From Neckera pumila (Eukaryota > Streptophyta > Bryopsida > Hypnales > Neckeraceae), in assembly GCA_963969595.1 (NCBI GenBank), contig OZ018415.1, positions 14,942,001-15,006,000 on the forward strand: a stretch of DNA of 64,000 nucleotides, given 5' to 3'. Both the position numbers and the translations under genes were made by a program. The notes beneath the pieces were generated by a model. The model saw only the letters and a program-made list of their open reading frames with translations, was not told the DNA's origin and made no database searches. Shown here piece after piece: positions 11,700 through 24,169 of this stretch; position 1 is the first letter of the stretch; each line of letters opens with the position of its first letter.

Positions 11700-13935
11700 T
11701 TAAAGTTATAACCTGAATAAGATATCATATTTAAAAGAGAGAAATACAGATTTAGTTGGTAGTTAAAACTACCATTTCAAATAAAGTTGTCACATTGGAC
11801 GGACCGTCCGGAATGTTCAATGGTCACCCTAACTAGCCCGATGTGATTACTTTGGGGTTTTCTTTATTGTCCATTTGGTCCATCCAAACTGTCCAATATG
11901 TCCGCCCATCCGGAACGTCTGATGTGATTCTAATTTGCCCGATATGGCAAAAATGATTTTTAAACCACCTAGTATATATTATATGATTAATATGAATTTG
12001 CTACCAAAGTTTGTAGACAAATTTACAAAGCACTATGATTGAATCTATAGGAACCAAATTATCATGATTGTATAAATTGGAATTTTGTTGCAAGCTAAGC
12101 CACCCTAATCTAGTCTTTGTTGTCATTTTATCACCTCCATTTATTTGTATTTGGTTGTTGCCATCTTATCGGCTCCGTTCTTTTTATTGCTATTACCATT
12201 GTATTAGCAACATCTTCATTCTTCTTTGATGAATCGACACCTACATTTTTCTTCTTCAAACTACCAATGCATTCTTTGATAAAACTATCAAATGTTCTCT
12301 TATCTTCTTTTGACAAGATATGGAGTCTAGTTCCTTCATCAAATTAATGTTAGAGAAATTGAACATATCACATGATTCTATCTCACCAAATCAACTTATT
12401 CACCATCCAAACCACCATATTCATAACAATATCCAACTACATGCTTGTAATATTTAGGCAAAACACTAATATCAAATTCATCAAAAGAAATAGCACCAAT
12501 ATAATCAATTTTTTTTCTTTTCAATTACTTTGACTAATTTTTGAACTCTAATCAAGTACCATGTAGTATTGCTTTTACCATCTACCATTCTAATTGCAAT
12601 ATCATCAAACAATCCAACATTAGCATTATTAGATTTAGATTCTAAAAAAAAGTTATTCTCAACATGAGCATATTGGATACGCCTAAGTCTACCAAGGGAA
12701 AGTTTATTAGGTCCACAAACATTGATATTTGTAATAATTCTCATTTTGTATATTAATATTTTATTTGGGACATTGACAAATGAATTGACTTTGTTCATGT
12801 TAGTATCACATGCATCACTTATGAACTCTTGTTCCGCATCAGGTATTATAGACTTAACATTATTTGCAACTTCATTATCAAAGATACATTATCTAGCACA
12901 ACCTTTTTTGGTGATTTGACATGACTTTCATCATCTTTTATTTTCTTATCAACCAATGAAGCAATATCTTGAATAAAAGCATGAAACAAAGAAGCCCATG
13001 GATCATCTCACTTATTGCTTGATTATAATGCTTCTTCTATTTCACCTACTTTGCCTTGTCCTTTGCCATTAAGAAACCAACTTTCTATGCCTCTTGAAGG
13101 TTAGCATTTTCACTATAGTTCAAAAAATCAACATCTCAATCAACAGCACATGAATTTTTTTCTAACCACAAGTTTTTCAATGTCTTGGATTAGCAAACAA
13201 GGGGCTATTCTTCTCATGTTTAATCTTTTCCACCCTAGTAATGAGTGAATTACATTCAGCAGCTTCTTCAATAGATAAATTGTGTTTGTTACAAATTTGT
13301 TGACTTAAAAGTGAAAAATAACCTTCACAACAACTAGCCTAAATCCTACTTAATTCAATTGTTAGATGTAAAAAAAAATCCCTCCTCATCATGATGTAAG
13401 ACACACTTGCATGACTTGCTATAGTACGATTTGTCATACATTCTTACTCATCCATTTATCTTTCAAGTAGTGCTCAAAATGCATTGTAACGATTGTATGC
13501 ACTACCTAAATATAATATATGAACAACAAGTGATGTCAATTTGACCTTTCCAAGCAAAAATTGCTTACCATAGAAAATTTCAAGAAAGGCCCAAATCATT
13601 TCCAAGTGAAGACTAGTACCTTTAACATGCTCTTGCACATACTTACCAGAATACATTGTCCCTTTGTCAAGGCGTTCCAAACGTGCCTCACTTTAGGGAA
13701 GGCCAAGCGTTGTACAACAAGGAATTTTTGTTTGTCTTTTACATTGATGTCATCTTCTAGACAATAGGCTTTTCTTACTCTCTCTCTCTCTCTCTCTATT
13801 TCTAAGTAATATTAATGTTTCTTTATGTTTCACAAAAAAACATTAGTATTATTCAAAAATAAAGGTAACAGTAGTTTGAAATTTGTATAGTATAGATTTT
13901 CAAAACCATTTTGTACAAAAATTCAAATGCTACTT
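11700..13935 (-). mobile_element. Decayed copy of an unrecognised transposon (element P), minus orientation
   Basis: Minus-strand fragments (13680–13474, 12798–12505, 12316–12131 and others between) match, in the same order, the fragments of the palindromic copies at 56.5–61.1 kb. Shared peptides include FLEIFYGKQ, VVHILYLG, IRYNA, VNSFVNVPNK, LFDDIAIRMVDGK and NTTWYL. Stops and frameshifts break the frame throughout. I do not recognise the protein family; the order of blocks suggests a transposon-borne protein of several hundred residues. Homology to the 56.5-kb copy continues into non-coding flanks on both sides (to about 11700 and 13935). A CT-dinucleotide run lies inside at 13774–13798. 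This copy lacks the MITE found in the palindrome arms. Confidence 0.6.
13774..13798. repeat. CT dinucleotide microsatellite
   Basis: About ten to twelve consecutive CT units are visible. The homologous site in the palindromic copy near 56660 has a short AGAGAG instead, so the tract expanded or shrank after the copies separated. Confidence 0.9.
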
Positions 13936-16330
13936 TATAATTAATTCTAATATTTCTTGAAAATGGTGGTGTAATACAAAAATAAAATAAAAAAATATTG
14001 CAAGTTCTAAAATATAAGGAAACACAAAATTTACTAAACAACAAGATTGTCAAGAGAAGTAAGAGTTTTCGTTGTAGCATTGTAGATGCGTACATGGTAT
14101 AAAAACACTTATTAATATGTTATTTTTATAGACTTGATTATAATAATATGAAAGGAACTATGACATCATTCTAGCGGCTTTAAAGTGATGCCTTCTCATT
14201 ATAGTGCGTTCATCTATTTGATAAGAGGCAACTGCCTAAGAGCTTCATTAATTTGTTGTATTTTTTCTTTATTTTCTCTTTAGACTTAAGTATATGAAAT
14301 TGAAGGGGGTTTTTTTAAGTCTCAAAATAATGAGCTCTAACAAGGATTAGAATTTGAGTTTTCTTTGTCACAATTGCTAGATCAGCTTCTTCGATTGTTT
14401 GGTCTAACACCACCATATGAACATCCTTAAAAAGAATTTGGACCTTCTCAACCACCAAAGCAACCTTGTGTGGAGCAATGATGGCTCGAGAATCTTCAAC
14501 GTGATGCTTGAACATTGGTGATCTTACTGCAAGTTGGACATATTGAGCCGAACAACCGAGAAGTGACATTTTAAAGATGTTTTGAGGGTCTAAACAATGA
14601 TCAATACTATTCTATGGTTAGGCCTATAAAAGTGAGTGGTGACCACCAATGTTAGTTAATCCTTTAACTAAAGCAAATTGTGTAGATTTAGTTGCAGCCA
14701 CCATTAAATTCATTTTCAAATTTTTACAAATGAAGTGATGCTTCTTTTAAAACTTTGAATTTTTACCTCTAATAGCTATGCTAGTAATTTGCACATTTGT
14801 TTTGTATGTTTATTGTTATAGAAAGAAAAGATAGAAACTAATTGCCATTTTTTATTTTGAGGTAATTTATCTTCTAGTTAAAGAGGTAAATTTAGTTGTC
14901 TAGTCAAAAATACTGACCAATGAGTGGTAGTATAGTCCTATGGTTAAAGTTAGGCTAAAGTCTACTTGATTTGTATGATTGAAGTAGAAGATATGGTAGA
15001 AGATAAAAGGGCACTATTCATCTTATTTGTTTGTAAGGCCCGAACGTTTGAAAAGCCATTGTGTGTTTATATTAAGAATTTTAAAATGAAAATTGAAGAA
15101 ATTGTATATCATAATGTTGTGTTTTTGAAAAGTCTTTTTTCATTTGGATTGAAGTTAGTAATTAAGATTTGTATTAGTTTGACTGAAGGAAGGTTTGCTG
15201 CCTCCAATGTGAAGGAACAAAAATTTGACCAGTCATAAAAAATAGATAGTTCTTTAGTTTGCAATGAAAATCTAATTGGATGTTGAAAATTTTGTTTGAT
15301 TTTCATGAAGCTCTCATTAGTTCAATTTGGAGCTTTTATAAGTGAGTTGTAAGTGTTGAAATGAAGAAGAGTCTACTAACCTCACTTTTAGAGGCTGAAC
15401 TTTTGTATGGCTGTCGAAGTTGGATAAAATATTCAAATGGTTTGAGATTGAAATAAGAATAGAAAACTGTGTAAGCTTTCTAAAAATTTATTCCTCATCT
15501 CACTTGATTTTTTAAATCATTTAGTGACACCAAATCAAAGTTCAGTCAAAAAGTTGGAGTTGGGGTTGAAGTTGGAGGTGATATTGAAGATTTCTGTGTT
15601 GTGATTTTTTTTTCTTTGTAAACTTTGTTGTTGTAGGTGGCATGGGTTAAACTATTGCTTAGCCTCATTTTGTGTTGTAGCATCAAAGTGGAGTTCATAG
15701 TCTACATGGCCAAAACTTGCTATATTCTCACAATGAGGCTAGTTAATGACCAGCAGACCGTAAGTTTAAGAGTTTAGAAGTCATATTTATCGATGATATC
15801 TTGTTGTATGCCATTGATTCTATCCGTTTTGCATTCCGTAGTTTTTTATTCCTGCTTTGACTTGTAAGCCAACTTAAAGTCCAAACAAGATAGGCCAACA
15901 GGAAACAATTCTACAGCGGTTTAGAAGATTCAACAATCAAGACTCAAGATTTATTTACGACAATGTTTTTTTTTGTTCATGAGCCATTCTTGGTCGTAAA
16001 CAGGATCTCCATGATTTTTCAAGGTAAACCTCTCTCTGCATGAGACCATGCATGCATGTAGTGCGCTAATGCATGCCAAAGACTTTTTTGGCTCTTTAAT
16101 TTATTCCGATTTAGCTAATTAATGTGCACTAAGTACTAGAAGTGCCCCTTATTACAAAGGCTATAGAGGGAAAAAATGACAATGTTATGCTTACTTCTGT
16201 TTGAAGGCATGGATTAAATACAAATCATCATGCACAACAAATGCGGCATCGTCAAAAACATCAAGCACCTCAAGTATCACAATTTATAATTGTATACTTT
16301 TGAGGCCAAGCAACTTGAGCCTTATTCATT
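13936..16330. other. AT-rich intergenic DNA without recognisable genes
   Basis: A minus-strand frame of 84 codons (14569–14315) and a plus-strand frame of 90 codons (14966–15238) occur, but neither has a recognisable domain or conserved-looking motif. I treat them as chance or as remnants of old elements. Confidence 0.45.
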
Positions 16331-16336
16331 CACCAA

Positions 16337-16729
16337 ATGGAAGAGACTTTAAATCAAGCAAGGATACTCTATGATTGGGATCTAGCTAAAATCTTAGGCA
16401 TATTAGGTACAATTCATATTGACATGGCTACTAAAAAAAGATATGAACAACAACTATATGCTTGCAAAATCAGCAACAAGGAAAGTGACACATATATGAT
16501 AAAAAAAATAGTACCTCTAGTAGATCTCATTGTGCTTAGCAAAGTAGGGATTTTGCTCTTATTACTCATTGTAGAGCATGCAAGAAATAAAGCAAGAGAA
16601 GTAATAAAAACACAGTTTGACAATGAAATTGTTAGAAATGGGCAGCCAAGGAAAAATAACAAATGCAATGTCAATATTGTCACCCTTGGATTGCATAATG
16701 AGCTATCCAAAAATATCTGTGAGCGTTAA
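16337..16729 (+). CDS. Unrecognised 130-codon open frame, possible transposon remnant
   Basis: An ATG-initiated frame runs for 130 codons in AT-rich DNA. Its product is rich in Lys, Ile and Leu, with one hydrophobic stretch (about residues 60–80, VPLVDLIVLSKVGILLLLLI). Sequence after the stop still looks translatable for about 60 codons in frame, and a further 92-codon frame occurs at 17215–17493. This suggests an older, broken, longer gene. I do not recognise the family. It could equally be chance. Confidence 0.2.
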   Translation: MEETLNQARILYDWDLAKILGILGTIHIDMATKKRYEQQLYACKISNKESDTYMIKKIVPLVDLIVLSKVGILLLLLIVEHARNKAREVIKTQFDNEIVRNGQPRKNNKCNVNIVTLGLHNELSKNICER

Positions 16730-16966
16730 TTTGCATCAATAGTTTGGAGGGTAAACAAGTGGGCTTGTCCCAAAAGAAATAGAGAGCCACTTTCCGCCAT
16801 AAAGCTTTTGTTCTTTGTACATCACGATAGTGTATGTTGGAACAGCTATACATTGGTTGTGATTGCTAACACATGGTCACTTGATCAAGATAGTGAGCTG
16901 GTCAATCGAATTTAGATCAACAACTAAAGAAGAAGAAGTGTACAAAGAGCTCACCAAAAAAACCCT

Positions 16967-17168
16967 GCATTTTAGGTGACGTTTTGTAAATTTTTAGACA
17001 GATTTTAGATGATGTCAAAAAAAAAACCTTTTTTTTTCTTTCAATAATCACATCTAATATAATATCCGGATGTTATATTAGACAATATTATTGGAAAAAA
17101 AAAGTTTTTTTTTTTTGACGTCACCTAAAAATCTGCTTGAAAAAATTACAAAATGACACCTAAAATGC
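16967..17168. mobile_element. Small MITE-like hairpin element (~200 bp)
   Basis: Left GCATTTTAGGTGACGTTTTG and the inverted right end CAAAATGACACCTAAAATGC form terminal repeats with few mismatches. The complementarity continues inward through TTTAGACAGATTTTAG and the homopolymer runs, up to a near-palindromic centre TCTAATATAATATCCGG. Most of the unit would fold into one long hairpin. No coding content. Confidence 0.7.
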
Positions 17169-17493
17169 GAGTTTCTTCTAGTGGCTAAGTAGGATAACTG
17201 AACTTTGTTCTCTCTTGGAAGGCATGGGCACAAATTCCAATTCATGCATCCATGGATGTATTGTACTGTTAAAGCTCGTCATAAAAAGAAGCCACCTTAA
17301 TGACTTCATTGATGTTAGACATGATGAATCACAGGAGTATACAAATGTTAAAGACAAAGAAGACAAAGCTCTTCATTATATGACTCTAAACAATGGGAAC
17401 CATGACAAGGTGAGTCATGTCACACTGTACATGTTCACAACATTGAAAACGAGCTACACAAGCCTTGTAAAACTATTCAAGCTTCACAACTAG

Positions 17494-18747
17494 TTTGTAG
17501 TAGTTATTTTTGTAGTGTATTAGATTACAAGTACCTTTAGTGATGCTTAGGCAATTGTATATTACGTATAAGCAAGTCAAGTAGTTTCTCTTACAATTGT
17601 TGTTTGGACAACCATTATTGTAAGTGACATGAATATATTGGAATACAAGACTTTGTCATGTATTTACAGATTGCCATATACAACATACAACACGTCATAT
17701 AGCAACAATTATTAGTCAAATAATCAACCAAAATAAAAACAAGACAGTGTCAAAAGCATCATGTCAAGAAAAGAAATAGAATTTGTATCTACACAAGGTA
17801 GTCAAGCGTCTCAGTCTCATCCCACTACTGGTGAATCTAAGAGTGCGCATTCATCTATGAAAAATTTCAAAATTTTACGAGAAGGCTAAAATACCTTAGC
17901 TAGCCACAACTGTCACAAAATAAAGTCTCTCCCTAAAACATTTGTAAAACTTGACTCGATCAAAATGTCAAGCTAAAGAAGCTTCTTTATCTAAATATTC
18001 CAAATCCTAGTTGACCAAAACAAAGGTTTAACTCTATAAAGGATTCTTGATGTTTAAAGACTCCCTAAATATAATACAAGTTCAATAAACCATCTTAGCC
18101 CATTAAATAACAAATTGTAACGTGATTTAATACTAGATGTTCTGTCACATGACAACTTATATCTTTAGTTAGGTACTAGGAATATTGTGATAAAAAAACA
18201 TGATAGGACCAACAATGCTAGTGCACGAGCGCAAAGACCCCGAGCCTATAAAACTTGAATCTAGTTGTAGGTTTGTACCTGTAATTATTTAAAGGTGTTT
18301 ATAAAATATTTACCTATAATATAGATACTCAACAATATAGAAAGAGTCTATAATATAAGAATCTGTAACATAGACACCTATAACCATAGAAGGTGTCTAT
18401 AATATAGACTCATAGGCTCATAGGCTTATAGATTCTATGCTCACATGCTAGTACTTCCATAGTAGGACAATGCAAGCTACTACATTAAACGCCAAGTCTT
18501 CTACAAGTTCTATTCTTTTCATTGCCTATATAAATTAGAATTTTGAAAATGCCCAAGTTATCAATATCCCTCTAATTTATTGGTCCTACAACATTGGCCG
18601 AAAAACTTGTACTCTTAATTGCGAGAATTAAAAAGCACCATGTTTCCAATAGGACACACTAACTATCCAACTACAACAACTAGTTGTTTTTGTCCTTTAC
18701 CAAACTATGGGGTTCTATTCCATTTTGTTGTAGCCAAACATGCAAAT
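17494..18747. other. AT-rich intergenic DNA
   Basis: No gene is seen. About 18280–18440 is a low-complexity stretch with repeated GTCTATAATATAGA-like words. The rest shows no structure that I can name. Confidence 0.5.
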
Positions 18748-18750
18748 AAG

Positions 18751-20352
18751 CACTATAAGGAACCCGTGTTTTTCTGGACATCACGATTTTGACGCCCAAC
18801 TGTCCAGGCTAACGTTTTCCCACGTCTACATGGACGTCCAAAAAATTGCGTTGCTGTGGACGTGCCTTAGACATCAACTTGGACATGTGACATTAGGATG
18901 TTTTTTGCCAGACATCACCAAAAAAATGCGTCAACGGGGTCCTCAAAGACCGCCATGTGGCTACCACCTAAGCGCCACGCGGACACGAGCAGCCACGTAG
19001 GAATTTTTTCATCCATTTTTGGCCATGACGTGGCATCTGAGGTGGCACGTGACGTGGCAGCGGGAAAAGTGATGTGGCATGCCACGTCAGCATATTTTTT
19101 GGTTGTCTAAGAATATTCTTGCTATCTTTGAGACGTCCACTTAGACATCTGCACGTTTTCTGAGACATCAACTCAGATGTTCAAATGTTTTTATAGACGT
19201 ATTTTGAGACATCACCTTAGACGTCCACATCTCTTGTGACATCAATGTAAACATCTACTTTTCATTTTGAATACCTTTGGCAATGTTTGATATGATTTAG
19301 AAGAACAAAATGATGTCACATTAGACATTCATGTCATAGAATGCAATATAAAGCAAAATGTTAATATGGACAGTCTCACATGCCTCATATGACATCCACA
19401 TGCATGTCATAATGTCCAATATAATATGTCATACACAGTATAGCATATATTATACATCATATACCATACATAATACGCCATACAAAATACATCATAATTG
19501 ACAATTATGTCACATGACTTTAAAAACCACATGATGTGACTTTATAGAGGGGAGAAAACGGGCTCTTTATACAAGTGGAGTGGTAGGGGGAAGACAAACT
19601 ATATGGGACATTGAAAATGCTGGATTTAAATTTTTGTAGAACAGCACACAGATGTCCAGCAGGATGTTTTTTGCATGACTCAAAGGCCGCTCTGATGACG
19701 TCTCTGTAGACGTTATACCGATTGTGATTGTTTCCTAAAACATCTAGATGTCTACAAAAACGTCCAAAAAAACATCTCAACGTTTTATGAGATGTCTCTA
19801 GTGACATCTCTACGTCTATTCAGACATCTCCAGTATAAGTGTAGAAAACGCAAAGAGACAGCCCAGGTATGCTGACGTGGCATGCCACATCAACATAATT
19901 TTATGCCACGTCAACTAATTTACATGTGGCATGCCACGCCATATGCCACATCATCTTATTTTCTCCCAAAGCTGACCGATTCCTTTTTTTTAACCTCAAT
20001 CAAACTTTTCCCCAAGAATAAAGTAATTTCCACAAATTTATCCTTTGTGAAATTTTTTCCTTAAAGCTGACGTGGCAGTCTATGTTTTTGCGGACGGCTT
20101 AGCAGACATCAATGAGTCCTTAAAAATGTCATCAAAAACTCCAATGTCGATGGTAACACCAACTTGTTTTCATTCAAATTTACCGCAATCATCTGGAACT
20201 TCCTCAAAAACCTTCTGAAATTGCAATCCTTCTCTTTAACATCTTGATGTCTCCGCGGACATAGTATGTTTGGCCTTGGACATCCTATGTTTGGCCTTGG
20301 ACATCGTATGTTTTTGCTCTGACATCCAAAAAAACACGGGTTCCTTTTAGTG
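18751..20352. mobile_element. Non-autonomous CACTA (En/Spm, CMC) transposon
   Basis: The element begins CACTATAAGGAACCCGTG and ends with CACGGGTTCCTTTTAGTG, an inverted repeat with one or two mismatches. The identical trinucleotide AAG flanks it on both sides (18748–18750 and 20353–20355), the 3-bp target duplication expected of CACTA transposons. Subterminal regions are packed with GACATC and GACGTC words in both orientations, like the transposase-binding repeats of this superfamily. Several GTGGCATGCCAC-type palindromes lie near 19030–19090 and 19880–19950. At 1602 bp with no transposase-like frame it must be non-autonomous. Confidence 0.9.
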
Positions 20353-20355
20353 AAG

Positions 20356-21600
20356 GGACAAAGTTTGTCATTATCATCTTGCAAAAGTTGTGTCAAGGCC
20401 ATACGCAATAATGTATGGACTTATTCCATTTCTAATGATATAAAACTATTGAATCAAACCACGTACAAATTGGACATTGTTTGATACAAAAAATTTGGCT
20501 CATTTTGCATAATTTCTTCCATAAGGAGTTTCACTATGCTAAGAAAAAAAAATAATAAAAAATAGGACACTCTATTGGGAGCCACTTATATGCTGTCATA
20601 CGCAATTTTTGTTCACTCCCACTATAAATAAATTTTGTACACCAAAAAATTGTTTAAAAATTCAAAAATATTTAGAAAATCAATTTTAAGTATATCCTAC
20701 GTGTCCAAAAAAATCTGACCTCATCTAGAGATTTCCTATACTAAAACATTGACCATATATATATTTACTACAAAATACAAGGATTAATGACCAAGGGATA
20801 GTCAAAATTCCCCAAATTGGCACCTTCAAATACATCTTTGTATCCAAGAAAATACATTATTTATCAAAAAGAGAAATATTTTCAACTCCCTTGAGAGGTG
20901 AAGGTTGAGCTTTGTCAATCTACAAGCATCCAAACTCGTTCAAGAAAAGTTTATCAATACTACTAAAGAACTTGGTACCGTACTTTAATAGCAACTTTGG
21001 CACTTAGCCGAATATTTAATTAAAGTTCAAAACCAAGGTTAGGCAAGACTAAAAATTATTTTATGCTATTTAGGCAACCATTCAAAATTGAATAAAGTAT
21101 AAGCATTTGGTTAGGTTTGGATACTTGGTTTAATGGTTTCAAAGAGGATAAAACGTTATTTATTCATAAAATACATAAAATATTAAGATAAGATAGCTAT
21201 AAATGGCCAATACGTCTCTAGAGAAGGAAACTGTGATTCTTCTTCAATCAATTGCAACTTCAAAATATTAGACAAGATAGGGGGACAATTTCCAAAAAAA
21301 TTAAGCGTCATTTTAAAAAATATTTATTGACAAACCTGCCAATAGGGTACGGTATCTAATTTTTGGAGGACTGGTGAGTTCTTTATTTTTGAGTAATTCA
21401 CTACACTAATTGCAAATCTCGTAGTGTATAATTATAAAACATTAGGAAAAATTTCAACCCTAAAAAAGGCTGCTAGTTTTTTTATTTTGGGCCCCTCCGG
21501 GGTGCAATTATAAAAATGATTTTTTTTTTTTTGAATTTTTTTTGTTTAAATTCTTCCAATCTAATGGGGCACCAATAGGGCTGATGTAGAACCAATGGTG
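20356..21600. other. AT-rich intergenic DNA
   Basis: No gene, RNA or terminal-repeat element could be supported. Confidence 0.5.
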
Positions 21601-21619
21601 CCACATCAAATTTCAAATT

Positions 21620-22430
21620 TTTAACTACACATGTTGGTAGGTTTCATATATTGTTTTGTGTGTGAATCTTTTTATCTTGAAGTTTGGCATACATCACTAG
21701 ATGTTTTTCAACTCTTTTGAAGGGCTATGAGTTCCATGGGCTGCTAGAGTCAGGGAAACAGCCTCGCAGCAGTTTGTAGCTACTACTTGACGTGGCAAAA
21801 CGACTGCCACGTCACATTTTGTTTTTTTCATTTTTTTTCATTTTAGATTTTTTTCTTAAATCCAAAAAATTCAAAATAAAAAAATTTGACAGTGGACATT
21901 TATTTCCGATCTGCTAGGGGAACAGCATCGGGGGAGCAGGCCTAAAACGGCCTTTTAGTCCCTCCAAATCTCTTCTAATGTGTTATGAATATAGGGATGA
22001 TCTTGCAAAAAAAATTCATGATAAATAAGCAATTTTTCAGCCCTTGGAAGGATATCAAAATTGGTAGTATGCAATTATTTCTCTCAACTACACATGTTGG
22101 TAAATTTTGAATATCTTTTTTTGTATAAGTCTTTTGAACTTGAAGTTTGGCACACATATTATCAACATAGAGATGATCTCTTAAATAAAATTCGTGGAAA
22201 AAAAAACTCAACCCTCAGAAGGTTTTCAAAGTTGGTAGCATTGAAAATTTTCCCCACAGCTACATATGTTGGTAGTTTTTGTATATCTTTTTTTATGTGA
22301 ATCTTTTGACCCTGAAATTTGATATACATGTTACTAACATAGAGATGATTTTGTGAAAAAAATTTCATGATAAAAAAACAATTTTTCAGCCCTTCGGAGG
22401 GTGTCAAAGTTGACAGCAGTGAATATTCTT
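21620..22430. repeat. Degenerate ~175-bp tandem repeat, interrupted by a MITE
   Basis: The unit contains CTACACATGTTGGTA, then TTTTTGTATAAGTCTTTTGA, then CTTGAAGTTTGGCA(C/T)ACAT, then AACATAGAGATGATCT, then TTTTTCAGCCCT. Copies start at about 21625, 22085 and 22258, with partial units at the borders. The first is split by the MITE at 21695–21980. Both strands show short frames across the array that simply reflect the repeat. Confidence 0.7.
21695..21980. mobile_element. MITE, CATTAGATGA family (copy 2), diverged
   Basis: The ends CACTAGATG and CTTCTAATG are degenerate forms of the family termini. The interior shows GAAGGGCTATGAGTTCC, TTGACGTGGCAAAACGACTG and GGCCTAAAACGGCC, matching the same positions in the copy at 55706–56001. 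It interrupts a tandem-repeat unit, and the neighbouring intact units show the uninterrupted sequence. Confidence 0.7.
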
Positions 22431-22540
22431 TCCCTAAGAATGCAAAAATGCCATTTTGATTAGTACCCTACTATATTTGAAAGTTTGGAAGAACTTGATA
22501 AATGAACAATGAAAGTTTAGAAGAATACTAGCGGTTGGCG

Positions 22541-23140
22541 CTTGCTATGCTATGCATTCATTAAAATGCTGGACAAAAACTTCAACAAATCTTCAAATAA
22601 AAATTACGAAAATCTTTGTATAATTTTGTTTATAAGTAAGCATATATTGAAATGCACAATAGAAATTTATTGAATGATGAATGAAAAATATGGATTGGTA
22701 AGTACTGTAAAAGATGCATATTTATTGTAATGTATTCAAAAGTTGACTCAATTGTTACAAACAACGGCAACCCAAAAACTTGGTGAATTGAAAAGAAAAA
22801 CTTGTAAATTTCAAAAACTTCATGAACAACTTAATTGTTGTGAAATCCAAAATCGCTTCAATTGAATAAATTTCTCAAATCATTTGGTAGTAGCAATAGA
22901 ATTTTGAAATCATAAAAGCTGTAAAAGTGATATTACAGAGGTGATTGCAAACTACTATTCTATTTCTGTAATATAATATTGTGTGAAAATAATATTTTTA
23001 TGTATGCATGATTGAAAATATTTTTTCAAAATATTAAAATTAATTATTTCAAAGACTTATTGAAATCATTATCATGCATTCTATTCAAATATATCAAAAT
23101 TTTACTGATAAGTGTTACAATGAATGCGTAGCATAGCAAG
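22541..23140. mobile_element. Inverted-repeat element (~600 bp), TTGCTATGCTATGCATTCAT ends
   Basis: Left CTTGCTATGCTATGCATTCA and the inverted right copy (AATGAATGCGTAGCATAGCA) differ by one base over about 22 bp. The interior is AT-rich and non-coding. The family and target duplication are not determined. Confidence 0.65.
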
Positions 23141-23242
23141 CATGAGCCCCTATTATTAATGGTAGCATTTTTTATATTACAGAGGGAGTTATAATTTTAG
23201 TAGTATGGTTTAAAGTAGTATGAAGTAGTATGAATTTCAGTA

Positions 23243-23540
23243 CACTAAAAATGATATTTAGTGTTGGCAACACTAATTACGAACCTTGACACTAAATATC
23301 ATAAGTAAGTAACACTAAATCTAATTTCTAACACTAAATATGCTCTATGGTAAATCTGAAATCTGAAAAGGTCTACATTTAGTGTTAGAACACCTTAAAA
23401 AAATGAACTTGCAAAGGAAGCGGAGGCGGCATATTGAAGTCCAACACAACACTAAATCCGCTACAATTCAGATTTAGTGTTGTGGCTGGTAGGGGGGTAA
23501 AACACTAAATGTCATACTACACTAAATATCATTTTTAGTG
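23243..23540. mobile_element. Short CACTA-ended MITE, 298 bp
   Basis: It starts CACTAAAAATGATATTTAGT and ends with the exact inverted sequence ending …TTTTTAGTG. The interior repeats AACACTAAAT and its complement many times. The CACTA…TAGTG ends suggest the CACTA superfamily, but the 3-bp flanks (GTA and TAG) do not match, so a target duplication is not confirmed. It lies about 270 bp upstream of the TMEM234-like gene. Confidence 0.65.
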
Positions 23541-23805
23541 TAGTATGATGTATTGAACGAGTGTACATACTTTTGGACTAATAACATAACCGATGAGTTT
23601 CTTCCTCCTTGAAAACAACGTTGATGCCCTGCCTTGAAGACTCCGTCCAGAATTGGGCGCCAGCTAGAATTCGAATTTGAAGGAAAGGATTTCCCAAGCC
23701 TTTTCGAACGTTAGTTGTTTTTGAACAGAGTGGTACTTGAAGTTGCAGCGTCGAGGCTTGGCTATGGTGAAGATCCTTCTTTTAGGTTACGACCTGACAT
23801 AACTA

Positions 23806-24168
23806 ATGGCGCTGGATCAAGGTCTCGGGAGGGCGCTGGCCGCGGCGGCAGGCGCGGCGGCAGCTATGGCCGCCGTGTTCGCGAAACTGGCCTCTCCGGA
23901 CGCGCGGTGGGAGCTTCGACTCGCCTGCTACGGCGCCGTGGTGGCTTGTAATGTGGCGATGTGGACGCTGTACGTGCGCAGCTTGACGCGCCTGCCATCG
24001 CTGCAAGCCACCGTGTTCAACTTCGCGGTCAATTTTCTGCTCTCGGGGGTGGCCGGGTTCCTCGTCTTCGGGGAAGACGCGCAGTGGCAGTGGGGACTCG
24101 GGGCTTCTCTTATTGTCATGGGCATCACGGTGCTTAGCAAGGCGGATGTTGAGGGGAAGCAGGAGTAA
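23806..24168 (+). CDS. TMEM234-like small membrane protein, intronless
   Basis: A single uninterrupted frame of 120 codons. It is markedly GC-rich compared with its AT-rich surroundings. The product has four hydrophobic segments at about residues 8–27, 36–58, 68–87 and 92–111. The blocks TVFNFAVNFLLSGVAGFLVFGE and WGLGASLIVMGITVLS are the hallmark half of the TMEM234 family, small relatives of the EamA/DMT transporters. The length (~120) fits the family. Its cellular role is not established; animal TMEM234 has been linked to kidney filtration barrier formation. The chosen ATG precedes the first membrane segment directly. A short CACTA-ended element lies upstream, and tandem repeats partly made from this gene lie downstream. 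Confidence 0.85.
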   Translation: MALDQGLGRALAAAAGAAAAMAAVFAKLASPDARWELRLACYGAVVACNVAMWTLYVRSLTRLPSLQATVFNFAVNFLLSGVAGFLVFGEDAQWQWGLGASLIVMGITVLSKADVEGKQE

Positions 24169-24169
24169 G

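Noticed and set aside
23243..23540. 3-bp target duplication for the short CACTA-ended element
   Set aside because: The flanks read GTA and TAG, which do not match; only the termini support the CACTA assignment.
23715..24140. Alternative frames (plus 78 codons, minus 67 and 70 codons) over the TMEM234-like gene
   Set aside because: Shadows of the GC-rich real frame; Arg/Gly- or Pro/His-rich and without membrane segments.
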